A stretch of DNA of 64,000 nucleotides from Dyella nitratireducens. Lineage in GTDB: Bacteria; Pseudomonadota; Gammaproteobacteria; Xanthomonadales; Rhodanobacteraceae. The first letter of the stretch is position 1; every line of letters starts with the position of its first letter. The notes under the pieces are model-generated. The model made no database searches. It was not told where the DNA came from and saw only the letters and a list, made by a program, of their open reading frames with translations. The position numbers were made by a program, and so were the translations under genes. The stretch covers positions 1,116,867-1,180,866 of the forward strand of contig NZ_BMJA01000002.1 in assembly GCF_014642835.1 (NCBI RefSeq). The letters run 5' to 3'. Shown here in pieces: positions 58,484-64,000 of this stretch.

Positions 58484-59682
58484 CAATGGGCTCCTTCAAG
58501 CATGCTTTGCCCGCCCATCACGGCGTGGCCGCCGGGCATGAGAGTAAGCAGTTGCTCGGCGTTGTTGCGCCATTGGCGCTCGTGCTGGATATAGCGGCGC
58601 GCGGCATCACCCACGCGCCGGTGTTCGTTCGGTTGCGCGGCCAGGTCCAGCACGCGTTGCACGCATGCGGCGATCTCGCCGCGTGGAAACAGCCAGCCGG
58701 TAGCGCCATCGCTGATCACCTCGGCGACCGGCGCGTAATCGGGCGCGACCACCGCGACACCCATGCCCATCAGCTCGAACAGTTTCATCGGCGAGCCGTA
58801 GTGATTGGAGTTGGGCAGCACGGCGTAATCCATGCAGGCAATCCAGCTGGCGATCTCATCGTGCGCTACCCGGCCGGGCAGCAGCACGCGGTCGGACAAT
58901 CCGCGTTCGGCGACGAGTGCACGCACGGCGGGCAAGGTCCGCCCGTCACCGACAAACACCAGCGCCAGTTGCGGTGCTTCATCCATGCGTGCGGCGATGG
59001 CTTCGACAAACGCATCGACACCATGCCAATGCGCGAACACGCCGATATGGCCGCAGACCATGCGACCGGCCAACCCGCGTTCGGCGCGCAATGCGGCCGC
59101 ATCGAAACGCGAAGGATCGAAGCGGGACAGATCGACCGCATTGGGCGAGATGACGGACGGCGCAATCCGGCCATAGGCAGTTTGCGCCTGGTCGCGAAAA
59201 TAGCTCGATATGAACACGAGTCCCGTGCAGTGACGCAGGCACCATCCCTCGATGCGCCGCGCCAGGCCTTTCAAGCGCAACGGCCGCACGCGCTCGACCA
59301 AGGCCGAATCGTTGATCTCCAGCACCAACGGAATGCCGCGCCGCCGGGCCAGCCAGACCGTCGCAAACAGGAACAGTGAATAGCGTTCGTAGATCAACTG
59401 CGGCTGTTGCTTGCGGATCGCCGCGCCGACGCGAAAAAGAGTGACGACGTTGTAAGCAAGCTCCAGGCATTCGAACAACACGCCCGGCAATCGAGTGATG
59501 GCGGCGGCGATCTGGCTGCGTTTCGAAGCACCTTGCGTGGTCGATTCGTGTTCGGGATCGGCACCGGGAAACGAAAGGACCGACACCTCGTGCCCCAAGG
59601 CGCGCAAGGCGTGCACGATGCCGCGAATATGCACGCCTTCGACATGGCGCCCGCGAGTGCGATGGTGATACAGAATTTTCAT
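58483..59682 (-). CDS. family 4 glycosyltransferase
   Basis: This 399-aa enzyme has the GT-B fold. The N-terminal domain begins KILYHHRTRGRHVEGVHIRG and includes QLIYERYSLFLF; the C-terminal nucleotide-sugar domain shows GHIGVFAHWHGVD, FVGDGRTLPAVRAL, LPGRVAHDEI and the E-x7-E region SPMKLFELMGMGVAVVAPD. AGGAGG five bases upstream fixes ATG 59682, which overlaps the deacetylase stop (ATGA). A longer frame reaches 60051 but only as antisense of the deacetylase reading. It adds a sugar to the EPS repeat unit; specificity unknown. Confidence 0.9.
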   Translation of the reverse strand: MKILYHHRTRGRHVEGVHIRGIVHALRALGHEVSVLSFPGADPEHESTTQGASKRSQIAAAITRLPGVLFECLELAYNVVTLFRVGAAIRKQQPQLIYERYSLFLFATVWLARRRGIPLVLEINDSALVERVRPLRLKGLARRIEGWCLRHCTGLVFISSYFRDQAQTAYGRIAPSVISPNAVDLSRFDPSRFDAAALRAERGLAGRMVCGHIGVFAHWHGVDAFVEAIAARMDEAPQLALVFVGDGRTLPAVRALVAERGLSDRVLLPGRVAHDEIASWIACMDYAVLPNSNHYGSPMKLFELMGMGVAVVAPDYAPVAEVISDGATGWLFPRGEIAACVQRVLDLAAQPNEHRRVGDAARRYIQHERQWRNNAEQLLTLMPGGHAVMGGQSMLEGAH

Positions 59683-60320
59683 CGCGCCTCCTGCGGCAAC
59701 GCGTGAAAGGCGTATCCGTCGGACAGCCATTCTGGCAGCATCACGGTGAGCGCGTCGCGGGCGCGGTCGCTGTCGTCGTGCATCAAGACGATATCGCCGG
59801 GGGAGGGTGGGTCTGCGCGCAGCCGGTCGACCATGACATGCGCAGGCCGGTCCTGATAATCGAGACTGTCGTAAGACCAGTAGACAAAGCTGCGCCGGTG
59901 CATGGCGAAGTAGCACAGCAGATCCGCGCCGATGTAACCGTGCGGTGGCCGCATGCGATGGTGAGGACGCCCGTCGAAGGCGCTCAGCAAGACATCGGTG
60001 CTGTTGATTTCGTCGAGCTTCTTGCGGGTCGTCATGCGTTTGAACGACCAATGGCTATAAGAATGATTGCCCACCATGTGCCCTTCGGCGACGATGCGCT
60101 CGACCAGCTTGGGGTGGCGCTCGATCTTTTGTCCCACCAGGAAAAAGCTCGCTTTCACGCCATGCCTGGCCAGCAGATCCAGTAGCGGTGGCGTATAGGT
60201 TGGATCGGGGCCGTCATCGAAAGTGAGATAGCGGAGATGGTCGTGACGCGAACCCTTGGTCTGCACCAAGGCATCCGGCAGCAGGCCCAGCCACTGGTGT
60301 TTTCTTGGTCTCATGTTCAT
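59679..60320 (-). CDS. NodB-type polysaccharide deacetylase
   Basis: This 213-aa enzyme has the NodB homology domain from about residue 30. The catalytic motifs are intact: TFDDGPDPTY (motif 1), GNHSYSH (motif 2, HxxxH-type metal site), RPPHGY (motif 3, His in place of the common Tyr), a WSYDSLDYQ segment (motif 4) and IVLMHDD (motif 5). There is no signal peptide, so it may act in the cytoplasm on lipid-linked sugars, or be exported by another route. ATG 60320 overlaps the upstream stop (ATGA); an ATG two codons later is possible. Confidence 0.9.
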   Translation of the reverse strand: MNMRPRKHQWLGLLPDALVQTKGSRHDHLRYLTFDDGPDPTYTPPLLDLLARHGVKASFFLVGQKIERHPKLVERIVAEGHMVGNHSYSHWSFKRMTTRKKLDEINSTDVLLSAFDGRPHHRMRPPHGYIGADLLCYFAMHRRSFVYWSYDSLDYQDRPAHVMVDRLRADPPSPGDIVLMHDDSDRARDALTVMLPEWLSDGYAFHALPQEAR

Positions 60321-61486
60321 GCGGACGCACCGGCAGCGGCGGATGATTCGACGGCGTCGTGCAGGATGGCGTCCAGCTGGCGGATGTTGTCCTCCCAGCG
60401 AAAACGGCGGGCGTGCGCTGCGATGCGCTTGTGGTTCCAGCGCCGCGCGCTGGCTTCGATCAGTGCGGTGGATAGCGCTTGCCGCACACGGGGCGGCACC
60501 AGGATGCCGCCGTAGTAGGGCACCACTTCCGGAATACCGCCGACGTGGCTGGCGACTACCGGTGTGCCGCACGCCATCGCTTCGAGCACGACATTCGGCA
60601 CGCCCTCGTTATGGCTGGGCAGGCACAGCACATCGGCGGAGCGGAACCAGTCGCCCAATTCGTCATGCGCGACCGCGCCGGCCAATTCGACGTGGTCGAG
60701 GCAGCCCAGCGCCTGGGCGCGTTCAAGCAGCGCGGCGCGTGCCGCACCCGTGCCGACGTAGATCAAGCGAGCCAGGGGTTGTACGGCGAGCAACGCCGGG
60801 AAGGCTTCGAGCAAGTCGAGGCAACCCTTGGACGCTTTCAAATTGCCGACGAACAACAGCAGCGGCGTATAGGTGGAAAGGCCGAGTTTGGCGCGCGATT
60901 CGGCACGCGTTTCGGCATGGAAAATGGATGTGTCGACGCCGTTGTAAAGCACATGCACGTGGGCTGGCTGCGTGCCCAATCCGATGGCTTTGGTCGCCAA
61001 TGCGCGACTGACCGCGACGACGCCCGCCGCACCCTTCAGTGCCGAGCGAATCTGCGGCCGCTGCAACAGATGATTGGCCTGCACATTGAGATCGCTCCCG
61101 TGCACTTTGACCACATAGGGAATGCCCAGCCAGCGCGCCAGCCAGCCTACGGCAGCGCCATCGGGATAGGCCCAGCTGACCAGCATGCAGTCGTAGTGGG
61201 CGCGCCGTATCTGGCGGCCACGTTGCCACAGCAACGATAAAAGCCAGCAGATCGCATGCAGCGAACGGCCGATGCGGGGAGGAAACACGAAGACGAAGTG
61301 ATCGGTGTGCAGATGACGGGCGTTCACCTCGCCGCGGCGGTCGCCGAGCCGTTCGCGGAAGTCGATCGCGGTGATGACGTCCACATGATGCAGCTGTCCC
61401 AGGCGCTCGAACTGCTGGCGATTGAACGCGCCGCGCAGCGGATCCCAGGGCGTTGGAAACAAATTGGTCAGGATCAATACTTTCAT
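60317..61486 (-). CDS. family 4 glycosyltransferase
   Basis: This 389-aa GT-B enzyme begins KVLILTNLFPTPWDPLRGAF, typical of teichuronic acid/EPS GT4 proteins. VVKVHGSDLNV and VSRALATKAI are in the N-domain. FVGNLKASKGCLDLLEAF, VGTGAARAALLERA and the E-x7-E region HNEGVPNVVLEAMACGTPVVAS form the donor site. It overlaps both neighbours by four bases in the reverse EPS operon. It probably uses a UDP- or GDP-sugar; specificity cannot be read from sequence. Confidence 0.92.
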   Translation of the reverse strand: MKVLILTNLFPTPWDPLRGAFNRQQFERLGQLHHVDVITAIDFRERLGDRRGEVNARHLHTDHFVFVFPPRIGRSLHAICWLLSLLWQRGRQIRRAHYDCMLVSWAYPDGAAVGWLARWLGIPYVVKVHGSDLNVQANHLLQRPQIRSALKGAAGVVAVSRALATKAIGLGTQPAHVHVLYNGVDTSIFHAETRAESRAKLGLSTYTPLLLFVGNLKASKGCLDLLEAFPALLAVQPLARLIYVGTGAARAALLERAQALGCLDHVELAGAVAHDELGDWFRSADVLCLPSHNEGVPNVVLEAMACGTPVVASHVGGIPEVVPYYGGILVPPRVRQALSTALIEASARRWNHKRIAAHARRFRWEDNIRQLDAILHDAVESSAAAGASA

Positions 61487-62640
61487 CGGATTTGGCCGTC
61501 CCTAAAGCCTTGGTAAAGTTCGCTGCCTTGGTAACCTTCGGTGCCGTCGTAAAGCTGGGCGTAACGCATCGCCATCGTTTCCAGTGATCCGTAACGTTCC
61601 ACCCATGCGCGAGCCGCCTGGCCCAGTGCCAGGGCACGTTGCGGTTCCCGCAAAAGCGCCAGCATGGCGTCGGCGAGTGCCGCCGGATTTGCCGCCGGCA
61701 CCAAGCTGCCGGTGATGCCGTCATGCACGATCTCGCCGTTGCCGCCGACGTCGGTGGCGATGATGGGCAGTGCGACGGCGCTCGCTTCCAGCAAGGCCAT
61801 CGAATAGCCCTCGCTCAGCGACGAAAGCACGAACATATCCAGGCCCTGCAACCATTCGCGCACATCGCTGCGGTCGCCAAGAAAATGCACGCAATCGGCG
61901 ACACCTTCGTCGCGCGCGCTTTGTTGCAGGGAGGCGCGAAGTTCGCCGTCGCCGATCAAGACCAGGGCGGTATCGGCTTCGTGTTCGTGCACCTGCTTGA
62001 AGGCGCGGATGAGGCCAAGCTGGTCCTTGGTCCAGTTCAAGCGGCCGACGGTGCCGATGATCCGGGTCTGCTCAGGCAGATCCAGCAGGCGTACGACCCG
62101 GTTACGCGCCGACGACGATGCGGTCTCGAACGCTTCCACACGAATGCCGTTGGGTACCACGCACGCTTTCGAGGACGGGATGATGCCGCGCCTGATCGCG
62201 TCGCTGCGCGCCGCTTCGCACACCGTGACCACCGTGTTGGTGCGTGCCAGCGCACGCCGATACAGCCATTCCCGCCGCCGCGCGCGGCGATTCACGCCCA
62301 TGCCGTGGCGCGTGTTGATCACCTGTCGCATGGGAAGGCCGCAGGTGGCGAGCACGGCCTGGTAATGCGCGACCGCATTGTGGGTATGCAGCACTTCCGT
62401 GGCATGCGTGCTCACCATCCGGCGCGCGCGCGCCAGCGCCGTCAGGTCCAGTCCCTGGCGTTTTTCACACACCTTCACCGCAATGCCCAGCTCGTCCAGC
62501 TCATGGGCCAGCGAGCCGGACGAATACAGGCACACGACCTGGCAGCGATGCCCTTGCCGGTGCTGGTATTTGACCAGCTCCAGCACCATGCGCTCGAGGC
62601 CGCCGCGATCCAGGCTTTCGACGAAGTGGGTGATGTTCAC
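61483..62640 (-). CDS. family 4 glycosyltransferase
   Basis: This 385-aa GT-B enzyme begins ITHFVESLDRGGLERMVLEL, the landmark of the exosortase-A-associated sugar transferase branch (GGLE near the N-terminus). IGTVGRLNWTKDQLGLIRAF, IGDGELRASLQQ, FLGDRSDVREWL and the E-x7-E region LSEGYSMALLEASAVALPIIATDVGG form the C-domain. The start is GTG 62640, which overlaps the preceding stop (GTGA). It lies between another GT4 gene and an adenylate-forming enzyme gene in the operon. Confidence 0.9.
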   Translation of the reverse strand: MNITHFVESLDRGGLERMVLELVKYQHRQGHRCQVVCLYSSGSLAHELDELGIAVKVCEKRQGLDLTALARARRMVSTHATEVLHTHNAVAHYQAVLATCGLPMRQVINTRHGMGVNRRARRREWLYRRALARTNTVVTVCEAARSDAIRRGIIPSSKACVVPNGIRVEAFETASSSARNRVVRLLDLPEQTRIIGTVGRLNWTKDQLGLIRAFKQVHEHEADTALVLIGDGELRASLQQSARDEGVADCVHFLGDRSDVREWLQGLDMFVLSSLSEGYSMALLEASAVALPIIATDVGGNGEIVHDGITGSLVPAANPAALADAMLALLREPQRALALGQAARAWVERYGSLETMAMRYAQLYDGTEGYQGSELYQGFRDGQIR

Positions 62641-63995
62641 GGCGTCAGCTCCGATACCGTGACACGCCGTTTTCCGCTATGCGTGAGCGGAATATCGTCG
62701 ACGAAGTGGCAATGCAGCTGCACACTGTCGCCGAGCACCTTGTCGACCTCGCGACGTATGTATGCCAGCGAGGCATCATCGAAACCGGCGCCACGCACGA
62801 TGGACAGATCGAGGCGATCAAGCCGGCGCTGCACCAATTGGAAACGCTGCAAGCCAGGGACGTCCTTGAGCATGTGCGGAAAGAATTCGCCCGGCAGCAC
62901 GTGCCCGCTCGGCGTGCGAATCGCATCGAGGACGCGGCCATCGACACGCGTCAGCAACGGCAAGCCACGCCCACAGGCGCAACGCGCGGTGGACGCTGTC
63001 GCCATGTCACCGTTGGCGTAGCGCACGAACGGCATGCCGTAGTTGAAAAGGTCGGTGATGACGACATCGCCGGTCTGGCCGTCTTTGGCGGCACCTTGCG
63101 GCGTCTGCAACTCCACCACCAGATGATCGCTGTTGACGTGCAGGCCATGGCGCTGCTCGCACTCGGCGGCGATCAACATGAACTCGCGACAGCCATAGGT
63201 GTTGAAGGCGGGCGCCATGAAGGCTTGCTGGATCGCATCGCGCTGGAAGACGTGCATCGCCTCGGCACCGCCGATGATGGCGTGCGGCTGCCAGATTTTG
63301 CGGCCGCTGGCGATCAGCCATTGGGCGAGCTGCACCAGGGGTCCGACATAGGCGACGATGATGTCCGGGCGATAGCGGTCGATCGCATCGGCGTATTCGG
63401 CCATGTTCGCTTCCGTCATCTTGAAGCTGTTGAGGATGCGGCGTGCGAAGACGGCGTTGTAGAAGCGGTCTTTGAGCTGATGCGCACGCGTGGGGTCACC
63501 GACCGGTCCACCCCAAAGGAACAGGGTGCGGCGTCCCATGCGCGAACCGGCCCATTCGTAGCCGCGCCACATCACCGCCGTTCGGCGGTCGTTGCTTTCG
63601 CGCGTAAAGCCGAAACGCATCGGTTCACCGGTCGAGCCGCCGGTCGCTTTGTATAACAAGCGATCGCGCCAGGAGTCGGCTTTGAGCTCGTCGAAATGTT
63701 CGCGGATATCGGCCTTGCTCAGTGTCGGAAGGTTTGCATAGTCGTCGAGATTGCGAATGTCCCTGGGCGCGATGCCCAGTTCGCGCCACCGCCTGCGGTA
63801 GTAGGGCACCTCGCGGTAGCAATGTTCGAGCAGTTGCTGCAACCGTTCCCATTGCAAGGCGGCGATCTGTTCTGGCGCCAGCCACTGATCGCGCCGATAG
63901 CCGTCGAGATAGGCCAGGGTGCGGCGGCGTCTCAAGCCCGTCTCGTAGGCTGGAAACAGCACGCGCCGAAAGGCTGCTTCATACAGGCTGTTCAT
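62637..63995 (-). CDS. CapK-like adenylate-forming enzyme (phenylacetate-CoA ligase family)
   Basis: This 452-aa protein belongs to the AMP-binding superfamily in its PaaK/CapK branch. The phosphate-binding loop is KATGGSTGEPMRF, an A5-like motif is NTYGCREF, and A7/A8-like regions are GDVVITDLFNYGMPFVRYANGD followed by a Cys-x-Cys-x4 segment. CapK-type enzymes in EPS loci probably activate an acyl or amino-acid group for decorating the polymer. It is coupled to the GT4 gene by a four-base overlap. ATG 63995 lies five bases from the window edge, so its ribosome site and the rest of the operon cannot be seen. Confidence 0.85.
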   Translation of the reverse strand: MNSLYEAAFRRVLFPAYETGLRRRRTLAYLDGYRRDQWLAPEQIAALQWERLQQLLEHCYREVPYYRRRWRELGIAPRDIRNLDDYANLPTLSKADIREHFDELKADSWRDRLLYKATGGSTGEPMRFGFTRESNDRRTAVMWRGYEWAGSRMGRRTLFLWGGPVGDPTRAHQLKDRFYNAVFARRILNSFKMTEANMAEYADAIDRYRPDIIVAYVGPLVQLAQWLIASGRKIWQPHAIIGGAEAMHVFQRDAIQQAFMAPAFNTYGCREFMLIAAECEQRHGLHVNSDHLVVELQTPQGAAKDGQTGDVVITDLFNYGMPFVRYANGDMATASTARCACGRGLPLLTRVDGRVLDAIRTPSGHVLPGEFFPHMLKDVPGLQRFQLVQRRLDRLDLSIVRGAGFDDASLAYIRREVDKVLGDSVQLHCHFVDDIPLTHSGKRRVTVSELTP

Positions 63996-64000
63996 GTGGA

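Noticed and set aside
61639-63656. Plus-strand frames opposite the GT4 and CapK-like genes
   Set aside because: Shadows of coding sequence with no start signals or recognisable content.

Overview
The window is about 64 kb of GC-rich chromosome from a gammaproteobacterium, most likely a Xanthomonadales member of the Dyella/Rhodanobacter type (Rhodanobacteraceae). This is inferred from codon use, dispersed palindromic repeats, a TonB-receptor/glycosidase locus, an EmrAB-NodT pump and an exosortase-A-type exopolysaccharide (EPS) locus. I see no rRNA, tRNA, CRISPR array, integrase or intact insertion sequence.

Layout. (1) 0.46-8.7 kb: one giant secreted protein with an N-terminal GH2-like enzyme, a long string of Ig, F5/8C, malectin and FN3 modules, and a C-terminal GH64 beta-1,3-glucanase-like domain. 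(2) 9-17 kb: a serine hydrolase, a membrane-anchored AraC regulator, and a TetR regulator divergent from an EmrA-EmrB-NodT efflux operon. (3) 18-25.5 kb: an OmpA-like lipoprotein, a PPK2 kinase, a translationally coupled cupredoxin/output-less sensor pair followed by a DUF4142 gene, and a three-gene module (DUF2235 alpha/beta hydrolase, unknown protein, ComEC-like metallo-beta-lactamase-fold protein). (4) 25.8-28.1 kb: a LysR/SDR divergent pair and a hypothetical gene. (5) 28.3-33.8 kb: a B-type (ba3-like) cytochrome c oxidase operon with three multiheme c-type cytochromes (seven CxxCH in all) and a tiny subunit IIa, behind a perfect FNR/ANR-type site. (6) 33.9-39.8 kb: a GH92 glycosidase whose general acid Glu is Gln, and a large TonB-dependent receptor with two matching palindromic upstream elements. 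(7) 40.9-53.2 kb: a YdcF-like gene and a forward EPS operon (export porin lipoprotein, chain-length protein, degenerate tyrosine-kinase-like ATPase, beta-barrel, two exosortase-A-associated hydrolases, epimerase, a PcRGLX-like carbohydrate-active protein, flippase, methyltransferase). (8) 53.3-56.5 kb: a lower-GC accessory island with a short signal-peptide-bearing Rhs toxin, a coupled probable immunity gene and two unknown genes. (9) 56.5-64 kb: a reverse-strand EPS operon (GT2, two deacetylase-type proteins, three GT4 enzymes, a CapK-like adenylate-forming enzyme).

The two EPS operons converge on the Rhs island and together could cover nucleotide-sugar epimerisation, glycosyl transfer, flipping, polymer-length control, export and modification. 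No exosortase, PEP-CTERM protein, polymerase or priming transferase is visible; these may lie past 64 kb. Three families of dispersed inverted repeats (A: GTTGGGGT type; B: CATTCCGGCGAAGG type; C: CTCCCC/GGGGAG type) occupy most intergenic gaps. The least explained units are the DUF2235/unknown/MBL module, the cupredoxin/output-less sensor pair and the Rhs island.
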